A stretch of DNA of 20,398 nt. Source: Eimeria necatrix. Lineage: Eukaryota > Apicomplexa > Conoidasida > Eucoccidiorida > Eimeriidae. Positions within the stretch are counted from its first letter, which is position 1, and each line of letters begins with the position of its first letter. Positions 1 to 10,741 of this stretch are shown here, piece by piece. The notes beneath the pieces are model-generated. The model was not told where the DNA came from and did no database searches. It saw nothing but the letters and a program-made list of their open reading frames with translations. Where the stretch lies: positions 1 to 20,398 of the forward strand of contig NW_013654537.1 in NCBI RefSeq assembly GCF_000499385.1, in the 5' to 3' direction. The position numbers and the translations under genes are program-made.

Positions 1-276
1 CATACAACTTTGGGGCAAAAGCTACATACAGAAGTGTGGAATTCATATTGAGGCCAGCTGATCACCAAGCTGACCCTCTACGTTAAATTAGCAAAGGGAA
101 AACTTGCCAAGGACCAACCACGGCGACAATTGACGATGAGTGACTACACCGAGCACACCAGATGGGACTCGAACCCACAACCTCAGCCTTAGGAGGGCTG
201 CGCGCTATCCATTGCGCCACTGGTGCGTCCAGTTCACCCTCTTCGCTGTACTTTGACGAAACAACCCTACGGTGCA
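1..276. repeat. Left arm of an inverted duplication containing tRNA-Arg
   Basis: The reverse complement of this segment matches 11701-11987 along its length, at roughly nine positions in ten by eye. The match includes about 50 bp of 5' flank of the tRNA, the tRNA itself and about 150 bp of 3' flank. It stops at 276, where the sequences diverge. On the left it still matches at base 1, so the arm probably continues beyond the window. The two arms are about 11.4 kb apart and enclose the helicase gene. No transposase or terminal-repeat structure was seen, so a segmental duplication with inversion is the simplest reading. Confidence 0.9.
154..226 (-). tRNA. tRNA-Arg (anticodon CCU)
   Basis: Read on the minus strand this is a complete 73-nt cloverleaf. 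It has a 7-bp acceptor stem starting GCACCAG (closing G-U at the first pair), a D arm GCGC/GCGC with an 8-nt loop, an anticodon stem CAGCC/GGCTG and the loop CTCCTAA with anticodon CCU. A 5-nt variable loop is followed by the T arm GTGGG-TTCGAGT-CCCAT and discriminator G. It decodes AGG as arginine. There is no intron. The internal A and B boxes are intact, and a run of four T (plus-strand A at 99-102) about 50 nt downstream could terminate Pol III. A second, degenerate copy lies at 11751-11835. Confidence 0.95.
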
Positions 277-2700
277 CCAATTTAAGCCACCTCGGCACTT
301 GAAAAGTCTTGCGCAGCATTTGCCAACTGCGCTCCCGATACAAAATACACTATGCTCACCTAACGTCTGATGCCGCATGCGAACGTTATGTTATTGCGTC
401 AAGCACTACTCTGCTACTCTGCTGTACATACGAAAGGGCGAGTCCAACTACGAAGTGGACCATTAGGATAGTACTTTAAATATGTCTGCATGAAACAAAT
501 ATAAAGCGCGTGCGGTCCACTCAGAATTTCGCGTGAAGCAAGTGGCCCATAATGAGATGCTTGTAGCAATGTCTGCAGCTATCCAATGGGCAAAAGTCTG
601 TATCTGAGGACAGCTGTGTAAACCTGCCTGCTAGCCGTGCACGCACCTACCTAAAGGTACTCAAATACATGCACAGCTGCGCTTGCGAATAGAAAGCATA
701 CGTTACGGCAGATATGAAAAAAAATGAGCCAGTGATAAGTATCCTGCTTCCTCTTCCAACCGTGTAACAGGCTGTCTGCTCTTTATTCTCTTCCCATGAA
801 CATGTCGTTGCTTATTGACTTCCGCAGGACAGCACGACCAACATCTTTTTGAGCTTTATTCAAAAAAGGGCCGTCTTTCAAGTTTTGCAATGCAAAAAAC
901 TTGTTCCGTATGCAGCACTAACACCCGAACTCAAAAAAGCCGTCTACAGGCTCAGAATTTTGCACATTCCTAGAAATACTTAGTCATGAAACACAATGGG
1001 AGCAAGAAAGCGGCTGTGATCACCAGAGGAAATAGTCTGTCGTATGTGGGACCTGACTGGACACAAAACAAACAGGAGACGAGCACGAGCTTTGGCGCCG
1101 ATGTAGAAACGAGAGCAAAAATGAAAGTCGTAGTGTAGGAAGTGTTTTCCCATAAGATATGTACCACCTACTGGAACTAAAATAATCACAATGAACCCTC
1201 ACAGCCGGCAAGCCGGAAGAGGACAGGTAAATAGGCGGGCACTTCACATAGACACACAAGTAGCAGCAGGTCAAGGTCAAATACTTCTACTGACTACTGG
1301 TGAGACAGGCATACACAGATACACCTTGGTTGCACGCGAGAAGCCACAAAAAAGACAAGCACATTCGCGGATGTGTTACGGCAAAAAGGCATGCACTGCA
1401 GCAACAAAAACCAGGCATGGCATGAGGCAAGCAGATGCCCAGCAACAAACCGGTGGAAGCGCAGAGGACAATGCAGCAGGAACACTCGAGAGGACGCCAA
1501 AGTCCTTCACTAATCAACGCTAGCGGAACGATTGCCGAATAACACAGTGTTCACTCGTCTGAGAGCATCTCACGTATTTGATAAATGGGCTTTCGACAGG
1601 AAGTGTGGGTGTCCGTGGAGCCCTTCTTATTCCGGGGATAGCGAGAGGAGCGATGAACGAAGAGGCCAGAGTCCCTCCAGTCTCCCCAACAGGCGCTGCA
1701 GATGAGGGTATATGGCCCTCGGACTCAAAAGCACAAACAAAAAGCACGCTCAATGTGTAAAATGTGGGCAAATGTATGATATTGGCGAGCATCGTAATCG
1801 GCAAGATTACTGTTAGTTTCGCTGTGTTTAGTGACGCCTCTACAGGACGCTGTGGTGGGGCTTTAAAATTCATATCGGAATGTATGATGTAGGCTTGCAC
1901 GTTGATGAGGGAGAAAAACACATGGAAACGGATTACTGTTGGGCGCGGCGTATGGGCTTCAAGAACACCGACAAGATCACTAACGGGCAAAAAGCCTGTT
2001 CGTTCAACTTTTCTGAAATTAGAGTGGCTGAGTCTAACAGCGGGCATCAAGCATTGCTAAAGCAAGCAAACCGAGCTTACTGGCGTTTTCACAGCATGCG
2101 TCAAGGCGGGGGAAGAGAATCTCCGAATATGCAACATCCTGAATAGGGGCGCATGAAAAAATCTGCCTGAAGGAGTAACAGTCATTTTCCTCCTGAAGGC
2201 GAAAGTAAAACCCGCTTAGCAAGGGAAAAGGAAAACAGACGGTTGCGCAGTCTTCTGTGAGAGAATATCACCAAGCACTTGGGGGCTCGCTTATGGTTTG
2301 TTTCGTACGCTCGAAAATATAGAAAAAAGTTTCTTAGAATGAAATGAGGACAATCTCTCTCCCGTAAAGACCAACGTTCTGTCGCATGCAGCCCCACGGC
2401 AGCAGTATTGTCACGACCACAATTGCTGCAAGCCTGATACACCGAACTTGGGAATTTTTCCTAGCATTTAATCAACAGAGGCTCCTTTTACCTTCAAGAG
2501 CAGGCTGCGCTGATCCTGCAAGTGCTGAAACAGTCTACGTGCGGTATATCTTGAGTCTGTCCAGGGACAAGGTTGATATGAAACCTGTATCTTTGGGCAG
2601 AGCGTCCCTATACCGTGCGTCTTTTTGTGAGCTCTTGAACCTTCATCCGAGCTATGTCAGGGCGGGATTGCCGTAGTGATATATAACAAGGTGTCCAGTG
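277..2700. other. Intergenic, no supported gene
   Basis: Open frames of up to about 176 codons occur here on both strands and overlap each other. An example is the minus-strand frame 1520-2050. None carries a recognised motif, and several open only at GTG or TTG. Four GCATGC hexamers are present (375, 1389, 2094 and 2384). No RNA gene was recognised. Small unannotated exons cannot be excluded. Confidence 0.5.
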
Positions 2701-2711
2701 CCGACGGGCCA

Positions 2712-2801
2712 CAGCCCTGCCTTGGGCTGGCGCTAATGCGCCCCCATAACAAGACAGATGCAGCAGCTTATGCTGCCAAGAAAGAAGTGAAGTCTTTCAC
2801 T
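2712..2801. other. Cluster of four perfect hairpins, possible structured RNA
   Basis: Four consecutive perfect inverted repeats lie within 90 bp. They are CAGCCC/GGGCTG (2712-2717 with 2724-2729), GGCGC/GCGCC with loop TAAT (2729-2742, sharing one base with the first), GCAGCA/TGCTGC with a 5-nt loop (2760-2776) and AGTGAA/TTCACT with loop GTCT (2786-2801). Between the second and third hairpins is ATAACA (2746-2751), which fits the ANANNA form of an H box. This is only a suggestion of an H/ACA-like RNA: the stems are short and no snRNA, RNase P or SRP signature was recognised. Confidence 0.35.
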
Positions 2802-2845
2802 GGCCAAATTGGCGTGACGCTTTCACTTTCCATGTTGGCGTGACA
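2794..2845. repeat. 26-bp tandem duplication
   Basis: Two adjacent 26-bp units each begin CTTTCACT and end with TTGGCGTGAC plus one base (2794-2819 and 2820-2845). The middle of the unit has diverged. The first unit overlaps the 3' arm of the last hairpin of the neighbouring cluster. Confidence 0.75.
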
Positions 2846-3000
2846 GCACGATCCTAGTTACTCAGCGTGGGTAAGACCTGGGGGAAAGTGGTAAGGGGCG
2901 CAAATAAAACCGCATCCATCAGCTCATTTGTTGCTCCGGCAGTGGGTAACAGTTTGATAAAAGACAACAGAGGTTTTGTAGCAATGAAAAGGGTAACACG

Positions 3001-3245
3001 CTTTGTGAAGCAATGCCACCGAGGAAACAAGGCATGAAGAGACTAAGCAGGGATCGAACTCCCACGAACGCTCAAGGATATCACGAACTATGCCTTCATG
3101 GGTTGCTGCCAGCGTTCTGCACAGGCTTTGTGAAACAATGCCACCGAAGAAATAAGGCATGGAGAGACTGAGCAGGGATCGAACTCCGACCAACACTTAA
3201 GGAGATCACGAACTATGCCTACATGGGTTGCTGCCAGCGTTCTGC
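3001..3245. repeat. 125-bp tandem duplication with a B-box-like motif
   Basis: Copy 1 (3001-3120) and copy 2 (3126-3245) align with a constant 125-bp offset, no indels and about 11 mismatches in 120 by eye. On the minus strand each copy contains GAGTTCGATCCC, close to the Pol III B box, and further upstream TGGCAGCAACCC, which weakly recalls an A box. No cloverleaf could be drawn because the T stem does not pair properly. The unit may therefore be a decayed tRNA-derived or other dispersed repeat. Confidence 0.85.
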
Positions 3246-4841
3246 AGCTGGTCCTTTATAAGGCTCGGTGCCCAATCACACAGCTGTCGACAGCGTGTGA
3301 CCGTCGAGGATTTAGTGCTAGGATCCAAAGCCCCAACAGTATCAACGCCCTTCGCCGTAAACGGGTTTTGAGTTATCATGTTCGTGATGTGGGTGTGCTC
3401 AGTGGAGGGACAACTCGTCAGCTAGATCCGGCGCATGGAGTACACGATTCTGGTGGCATTCATCTGACAGTATAGCAGCGTCTCGTGTGTGCTCATGTTG
3501 TGACTATCACGTCAACTGTCGCCATCATTCTTTAGCTGTAAAGTCGTTGACACCGCACTCCTCGCTTTAGAATGGTGCATACCTGTTACCAGAGCCCAAA
3601 TTGGCAATGGTTCGGGTTCGGTTTTGTCCACCGTAGTCGGTGCTCTGGTAAGAAAAATTACAAGCCCAAAGCTTAGGTAACGGCGACTGGTGGTACAAGG
3701 GTGGCACGTGGTGAAGTTGGAGCTGCAGCGAGTTGAGGGAAACTCGCTGAGCCTGTCCCGCTGGCTTCTGGTCAAGCGCGTTGAGAACTCCTAACTGCTT
3801 GCATATGCCATGATCAACCAGCCGTACTGAATTCTGTTGGGAGTTAACGAAAGGTTTTCGGAAGTTAATTAGAATACAGCATTCACTGGAGCAAATCCGA
3901 TGCCGCAATAGGAAAGTGCGATTGGACGGCTGCGAACGCATGAAAATGATGATAATGACGCAAGTCGAGCGCACGCGTGAAAATCCAGAAGCGTAAGACA
4001 CAGAGCTGCGCGACACCTAGGACGCAAACAAATAGAGATAGGCCGAAACGGGAGCCTGCCGTTACGAAGCTGCAGTTGAGATATCCCGTCAGCTTCCTGC
4101 GCTGCGCCAACTTAGGGCCTGCAGAGTGCTGGGCACCTGCGCTAAGGTATCACTGAAGTTTGCGGGCAAATGGGATGACCTGTCTTTCTCATTTTTATCG
4201 GGAGGGGGCATTAGAAGAGAAAACAATCAGGACAGCAAAGTTACCGAATCAACTGTAGCCGGATCATTGTAGAAAATGTCTCACCGGACGCCGTTTCTGT
4301 CATGGAGACAGTAGAAGGCGTTAGTAATGTGGCTAAATTCACTAGGGATTCACAGGAGCTTGAGGCTGCGGCTGCCGCGCAGTCGCGCTGAAGTCTTTGG
4401 GTGCTGTAAAGTTGTTATTTTCCAGCTGCTGATACGGGCAAATCAAGCTCTTTTGGGGCAGTGCGTGGGGCGGAAGCGTATACACATATATGAATATTGA
4501 GTCACCGTCCACCATAGGTGGGCAGTCACGAAGCAGTTAGTGCAAGGAAACACATGGGGATCCGAGGACTAGAGGAGCACATCAGTAAAACTGCAACGTA
4601 GTCAGAAGCTTTTTGATCATGAACTCACCAGTAGTGACTCAGTAGTTTAAGGCGAGCTTATTAATTTCGCCGTGATATGATTCTAGGCGTAGAAAGCTTA
4701 GAGTCAACGAAAATTCAGGCATAGCCCGCACGAAGGAGTCATTTTAAGGCGAAGGGGAAAAAGAACCAGAATGTGAGAAAAAAGCATATATTAACCATAA
4801 AATTAGGCGTTTCGAATAACGTGAGCGGGAAATGAATTTAT
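3246..4841. other. Intergenic, nothing recognised
   Basis: The longest frame is 3567-4016 on the minus strand (149 codons). It shows no family motif, and shorter frames overlap it on the same strand. The stretch 4100-4840 is rich in stops in all frames. No repeat or RNA gene was seen. Confidence 0.5.
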
Positions 4842-5111
4842 TTAAAATCCGCCAAATTTTGCGATAGCCTGAACTACCATTGCTGTAGGGAGGAACAGCC
4901 GGCGCTTTCTTTCTTGTGCACTCTTTGGGTGAGTTAAGTAGCGGTCAGCTATGCTTCGTATAGCATTGGTCTCAAATATCATGTTCCTGCTGCTGCTGGA
5001 CAGAGAAACAGTATATAGAGTTTCATGCCTCCTCCTTTGGTTTATGCAACAGATTTTCTCTTCCGTAGCAGACTGCCCCGTTCCAGATACCTCAGAGCCG
5101 GCTCGTGCCAT
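4842..5111 (-). CDS. Hypothetical small ORF, 89 residues
   Basis: A frame starting at a true ATG encodes a hydrophilic, basic product with a four-serine run and a KRR cluster, ending in KFGGF. No signal peptide, membrane span or known motif is visible. The base at -3 is not a purine, although +4 is G. Its length is within what chance allows in a window this size. It could equally be an isolated exon or a spurious frame. It is listed because its composition is more protein-like than that of neighbouring frames. Confidence 0.2.
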   Translation of the reverse strand: MARAGSEVSGTGQSATEEKICCINQRRRHETLYTVSLSSSSRNMIFETNAIRSIADRYLTHPKSAQERKRRLFLPTAMVVQAIAKFGGF

Positions 5112-6377
5112 TCGGAGGTCGAAGTAGGTCTCACGGTTTGGTCCGTCATCTTTAGTTGATTACTATTCAAAGCGTAGTAGCAACGCCTAGACTAATTTTG
5201 CAATGGAAAACACCACAGGGGAATTCGTTAGTTTAAGAGTAAATCTTATAATTCTCTGCAAATCAGGCAATTCGTCGGAAAAATTCAGAGCAAAAGATAT
5301 GCTTCCATTCAATTACATTGAAAGGTACTTTTGCGAATACGCGGGAAAGTGCGCTTGAAAGCCTTCTTAGGTCGCAGGGGAACCGGTGACGGCAGAACTA
5401 AGGCTACGCGTCCTTCCTTTTGCCTGCTGCTCTTCAATTGTGTAAGAATACACTGCACGGCATCAATCAATTTTAGGGAACACAAAGGGCGTGTAATTCG
5501 CAGATTCGTGCGACTCTCTGTAGCATCGCAGTCCCGTGCACGTCCCAGTCAATTTTTACACACTTCTTCGCACCTTAGATGTCACTGAAACCTATTTGCA
5601 AGAATATACAGTACCTCTCAACTCTAACCTTCCCTACAATCAAAACCCCGGCCAGGGTCGAAAAGCACCAGGCGTGAATAGAAGCACGAACACGAAAGAT
5701 ATGAGATTCAAACGGCAACACCTTGAAGGGGTGAAAGGTTAACGCGTGAGAAACATGACTTGAAAAACAGAATAGTAAACGGCTCCCCAAGTTTTGCTAT
5801 CAAAAATCATTGAGTTCGAGTCAGTTCGTCAGACCGGAATCCAAACACTACTCCGTGCGATCTTCTTTTAAACCCGGGAAACGGCCCGATGGGCTCATCT
5901 GTCCTAAAAGACATGATGATTGCTCTCCTATACTCCTAATGTTTCTACAATAATATTGGACCGCTGATCAGAGCGGCATCCTCCGGAGTCGGGCCGCTGC
6001 ACGAAACAGTGAATATTTCGGCCTGTCAGACGCATCTTTCTAGGAAGCCCTCACTGAAAAGATCGAAACCCAGTGCTGTTCAAAATAATGTTGCGAATGT
6101 GTGCAATACTGTAGATGCAACTATGCATACAGGGCACGTAATACTCCTTCTGCCAACAAGCGTGTGAATGTATCCATTCAATTTTTTCCCTTTCGGATTC
6201 TCCAAATCGTTAGCGGGGAACCCTCGAATCAAATGCACATGAAACATGCATAGAAATGCTCATACGTACGTAATGGAAAGTACAAAGAGTTCTTGTCTTC
6301 GAGAAGCCGTTGCCCATGGAACAAGCATTGCTTGCTGTTCTTCCGGCAGAAAATGTTCAGTTACTAGTTCGTGATAC
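5112..6377. other. Intergenic, 3' flank of the helicase gene
   Basis: No convincing gene was found. The two short plus-strand frames at 5331-5588 and 5536-5742 overlap each other and carry no motif. The right end is the downstream flank of the helicase, whose stop is at 6378-6380; no poly(A) signal was identified with confidence. Confidence 0.5.
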
Positions 6378-9300
6378 TTAACTGGGAGGCATTGCGAACT
6401 GCGTCTTCTCCAAAGACTCGAAAAAAACCTTCAACCTCTGCTGAATGACATCAATAGTGCATTTTTCCGCAGAGCGCACCGATTTAAAAGGTGGCAATGG
6501 TAACCCCTGCTCTTGCGACACTGGGTTCACCGTATCGAGACTCTGGACAACCCAGCGCGGCAGAAGCTCTTGTATGCGGGGAAGTGCATACCTCCTGTCT
6601 ACCAGTAGAATCGCTGCGTAGTCCCTGCTGTGTCGAATAGCACGCCCAATTGTCTGGTTGACTGTTATCATGCATTGCAGTAAACCGTACTCGACGTGCT
6701 TCTGCGTTTGTTGCTGCTCCCTGTGGTGCTTTGCCTGCTTCTTGGCACTTATAAATTCACTCGGTGAGTCTTGCTTTGCTTCTTGAGCTCTTGCTGAAGT
6801 CACATGCTGCTGCATCATTATTTCGTCATAGTATTTCTCTTGTAGGCGGAATATTGTGTCCTGAGTAGACGGGAACGGCAGCCCAACGATTACCACAAGC
6901 CTGGCGAGAGCATCTGAAAAGTTCACTCCTTCACTAAGTCGACCGCCCATAACGCAAAACAGGAATGCGGTTTTTGGTTTACGAGGTGTTCCTTTGGTTT
7001 CTGCTAGTCCGGTGGCACATTGTTGCCAAGGACAGCCCTTCCCGCCCTCGCCGTCGCTCATTTGGTCCAACTGTTTCGTACACTCTGTGCTGTTTTGTCG
7101 AAACTCCGGTGTAGTGCCTTTTCCAAGAACAGCAGATTTGTAGAGCTTCCAAAGGATAGCACCGTATGCCATGTAGAAACCTGCTCGCGCATGGCAGATG
7201 TAGACAGAAAATACGTACCGTTGTGACGAGTCGAAAGCAATGCAGAGAACATCAGGCATTAAATTGCACCTCTAAAGCGAGGTCAAAACCATGCGGAAGA
7301 CGTGCAAAGAAGCATTCATAGACGTTTGGAGACGTCCAAATACACGTTCAAGCTGAGCAGCTGGAAAGTGAAAAGTGCACTCTTTTTTGAGCCCCGAAAG
7401 ATACTGCGGGCAAACAATACTCGCAGCGGCACATGAAATTTACGTCCCCACTAATGACAAAAGACTTTGCCGGAGCATACAGGAAGATACTCGCACACGC
7501 AAGAAAGACTGAATAGGGTACGCGCGCCTGTACACATATGCGCATGTGCACACGCGCATCTTGCACAACACGTATATATGCAAGTGCGGCAGGGGTTACT
7601 GCGGTTAAAAGACGCGGATACATAAGAGCAATGAGAAGCCAACAGAGCCATAGAAGGGCAGGCGTCAGAGAAACACTCAGAATATAAGAATGGGCAGAGG
7701 CGAAACCAGCCCCACCAGCTTTGAATTTAGTGGCGCCCGGCATCCGTTTTTCGACAAGTAAAGGTCCTCGCCTTCGTAGCCCTTCTACAATCGACGGAGC
7801 TGTTGAAGCAGCAGCACTGCCGCCAGCATCAGCAACAGCTACAAAGGACTGTAACATTGCGAAAGAAGGGAAAAACACAACAATCCCACCAGACACTGTT
7901 TCCGAGACAGAGAGTAGTAGACGCAGCAAGGCAACAAACTGCGATGGAAATTGCATCCGTTGAGAGTACTCAAAGCACATGGGAGACTGATCAAGAGATA
8001 CTGCACCACACACACGAAAAAAAAGCAACACCTGCCGCGTCTTCGGGTGTTGACGCTGTTGCTGATGTTGCGAAGGCATGCACATGAGAACTACCACTGC
8101 AGAACGCACCACGGACGACGCCACCGTCACTCAAGGTAACCTCATCTGCAGCGTGTGCGAAGTGAGAGCAACGATGGCAGATATAATCACGGATATGGCA
8201 CCTTCGAACGCAGTTGCTAAGCCACCATGCGCAGTCCCAGCAAAACCAATAGCAAACACGCACCAGACGCAGGCTAGAATCAGCAGCAATGTGCTTACGT
8301 TTAGGCACGGCAAGAGCTAAGACTCTTTCCTTTGCTGCAACGGAGTCCGCCGAGAAGAAGAGATATTGAGTTGGGGGAAGGCAGCGCACAAACCGTGAGA
8401 GAGATGCAAATGGAGACAAAGTTCCTCCCATAAGCACCACCAGCCGACTTGCTTTGACTGAATTGGCACAAGTCACAAACTATTAAGAACCTACAGCCGA
8501 AAAAAAGAGAGCCAAACTTAGCAGCGTCCCTGTATACGCATGCGGCTACGGAACTGCTTAAAACTGTTTTCCTGCGGAGACTTACTAATGGGCTCAAAAA
8601 CTTTCTCTGCGTCGCAACGGCCACAAAGACACAGCATAAATCTCCTGATTCGATTCCAAATATAGAAAATGAATTCAAGTTTGCCATGCACTGTAAAGTG
8701 ACGCCCGGGATTTGCAAGTAGGGAGCGAACGCTTACCAGTAGCCAGGCAGACAACTTCAAGCCTGCTACAGCAGCACCTGCTGCCACTGTCTGAGGTTGT
8801 TGCCATTGCAGCAGTTGCGCTTTGGTCAGCAGCAACACCAGGCGACTCTGCTGAAGCTACAGTTTGATGTAAGTTGCTTATGACGAGCCTGTCGGCTACG
8901 TCCATGGCCAAAAGCGCACACAATAAGTTCTTCAGTGTGTACACGCAAGATGGCTCCATGATCTGTTGTTGCACGTGCTGTTGGTTCTTCCTCTGGTGCA
9001 CTTGTTGGCACTTTTGCCGGTTCTCCAGCTGTCGCTGCTGTTGGGTGTGATTCTGTTGCACTGCAAATCCTCTTATTTTTTGGCAGATGCGTACATTGCT
9101 GTCGCACAGAAAAGCCACCAGCTCGTGAAGATCGAAACTGTCAAGCTTCAGACGGCGCAGTAAAGATGTCGCGGTGAGGACCGTGCTCGCATGCTCTGCT
9201 GCTCTTGTATCCGATGCGCCAACTTCTATGCCTGCTACTGGCATTGTTGACGGTTGTAGCAGGTCACCAAGCAATTCAGCTCCTGCCTCTTTCAAATCTA

Positions 9301-10741
9301 CTTTACCCCGCTGCTGTTCCTGCCACTGTGGCTGGCGCTGCTGTTCCTGTACACAGCAGCAGAAGGGCTGCAGTCCCTTGTGAATATTTTCTGCGAATCT
9401 AGCGAGCTGCTGCAACAAATGAAAAGATCTCGGAGCTAGTCTGTTGCCGTAGTAGTCCACGTAAAGATTCAGTAGTCGCGCTGCAGATGCTGCTGATTGG
9501 TGGGAAATGGCAGCAGCTTTGCTGCTACTGAGGGCAGCAGCGAGATGGTGAGCTTCATCAATACAGAAGACTGCATTCGTCAAGGCCACAAGACCAGTCT
9601 CTGCCGCTTCTCCTTGAGCCGGGAATGCAAGCGAAAACGGCAGAAGCAGGACATCTGCTGCAGGCAACGCTGCGCGACAGCCATAATAAGGACAGCCGCC
9701 GACGTTCCTGCCTATACGCCGCAAGTCTTCTATGTCCAGCACTGAGGATACAGCAGCATCTGCCACAAAATTCCTTTTTTTGTAGTAGCTACACAGGCCT
9801 TTTGAAACTAAGTAGGAGCACTTGTCCCCCATATCACTGCTGCAACTGTTGCTAGTGCTGCTGTTTCCGCTGTTGCACACATCTGGGTGTATGCAAAGTT
9901 GTCTTCTGCCGGCTGCAACAACTGCAACAAAGCGCTTGACTTCTTCCACCTTCCCTTGCTTTTGCATAAGCCGTATTTCGTCAACGTACTGTTGCAGCTG
10001 ATGGTGCGTCCTGCTGCATATAACTATTTGAGGCTTTTGGAGGTTTTCAGTGTAACCGCGATTAGGAGCACTCCACTGTTCTTTGTAAGCGTTGCTAGCT
10101 TCAAGGCGTACCGAAGGGGGAAACTCATCAGGAGCAGGGTCATCAAAGTCTGCCTCTTTCTGTTGCTGTGATTGCTTGTCAGTGGTTGCTGCTGGGCGCT
10201 TACGACGAATGCCAATCTGGTAATCCCAATGCCCTTGGTCCTGCGCCTGCTGAGGAGTGTTTGCTGCTGCGGCAGAATCGGCCCATGATGCTGCCCTCTT
10301 CAAGTAGTCTTCTCTGTCTGCTAAGAATTGTCGCACTCGTTGTCTCTGCTGCTGCTGTAGTGCTGTTTGAATCCACGGCGGTGCTTTTCTCTGAGGCACC
10401 TGGCATGTTTGCTGCTGTTGCTGTGCTGTCTGCCGTTGGCCTTGCTGCAGCTGTTGCAGCAGCAACTCCTCTTCATTCTTTTTTAACCACAACACGGCTG
10501 GACAAAGAAATGCCAGTGTTTTCCCACCTCCAGTTGGCATTTCGAGTGCAGCAAGCTTTGTCTGCTCCCTGCATCCCTGAAGCGCCTCCCATAGTGTAGC
10601 CATGAAAACTATCTGAGGAGGATACGGGGAAAAAGGGAAACCGAAAGTGCCATCTTCAACTGCCAGTGCTGCTGTTGAGGAGGATGAAGCCGACAGTGTG
10701 TCACCTGTCTGCTGGTTCTGCTGGTGGACAGTGCCTTCCAT
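6378..10741 (-). CDS. CHL1: CHL1/DDX11-type Fe-S ATP-dependent DNA helicase
   Basis: Predicted nuclear 5'-3' DNA helicase of the XPD/Rad3 branch of superfamily 2; DDX11/CHL1 acts in sister-chromatid cohesion and replication-fork stability (family knowledge). Proposed exons on the minus strand are 10741-8737, 8457-8299, 8000-7716 and 7180-6378, giving 1083 residues; all three junctions are phase 1. Visible motifs are a Q-like FPFSPYPPQ (~35), Walker A EMPTGGGKT (67-75), Ia CSRTHHQL (242-249), four candidate cluster cysteines (283, 308, 317, 350), DEAH (395-398), MGGT (678-681), FFPS (~764), GGRLSEGVNFSD (~895) and QTIGRAIRH (~992). The phrases IEDLRR...CPYYG and SEGVNFSD point to DDX11 rather than XPD, FANCJ or RTEL1. 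The protein is longer than the roughly 900 residues usual for the family, mainly through Q-rich inserts (~96-133, ~467-478, ~562-593). The start is uncertain: ATG at 10741 has the best context (A at -3, G at +4); 10786 and 10909 are in-frame alternatives. Confidence 0.9.
7181..7715 (-). other. Helicase intron 3
   Basis: The acceptor GAGCAG at 7182-7181 joins in phase 1 to the exon carrying motifs V and VI. The donor is less certain: GTGGGG at 7715 is weak, and GTTTCG nine bases further on is an in-frame alternative that would add three residues. The intron contains alternating CA/TG-type sequence around 7520-7590. It interrupts the region between motif IV and motif V. Confidence 0.6.
8001..8298 (-). 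other. Helicase intron 2
   Basis: The donor GTAAGC follows ...AVPK. The acceptor is preceded by a run of eight T and a GT-rich stretch ending GTGCAG. Both sides are phase 1 and the joined codon is CTA. The downstream exon reads into MCFEYSQRMQFPSQF, then the FFPS motif, as expected for the family. Confidence 0.8.
8458..8736 (-). other. Helicase intron 1
   Basis: The donor GTAAGC follows codon 668. The acceptor TTCAG was chosen because it alone restores the frame of the MGGT motif: the codon becomes GTC, then KASRLVVLMGGT. A stronger-looking acceptor, a T-run followed by CTGTAG with exon start at 8490, would lead into TAA and TAG in that frame. The chosen junction shortens the protein by about seven residues relative to DDX11, so the exact border is less sure than the intron itself. 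Confidence 0.6.

Noticed and set aside
1191..1523. 110-codon plus frame beginning at ATG
   Set aside because: It has reasonable start context, but low-information basic/Gln-rich sequence, an overlapping open minus frame, and no recognised domain.
1520..2050. 176-codon minus-strand frame with a hydrophobic middle
   Set aside because: Its length is near the chance maximum for 20 kb in six frames, the ATG context is poor, no motif is recognisable, and plus-strand frames overlap it.
3040..3120. tRNA gene suggested by GAGTTCGATCCC on the minus strand
   Set aside because: The T stem does not pair, no anticodon arm could be placed and acceptor ends do not match, so only a B-box-like motif is claimed.
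3567..4016. 149-codon minus frame
   Set aside because: It has no recognised family features, and shorter minus frames overlap both its ends.
10168..10599. 143-codon plus frame inside the helicase
   Set aside because: It is antisense to the CAG-rich helicase exon; the Ala/Val/Leu-rich translation is the complement of Q-rich coding sequence.
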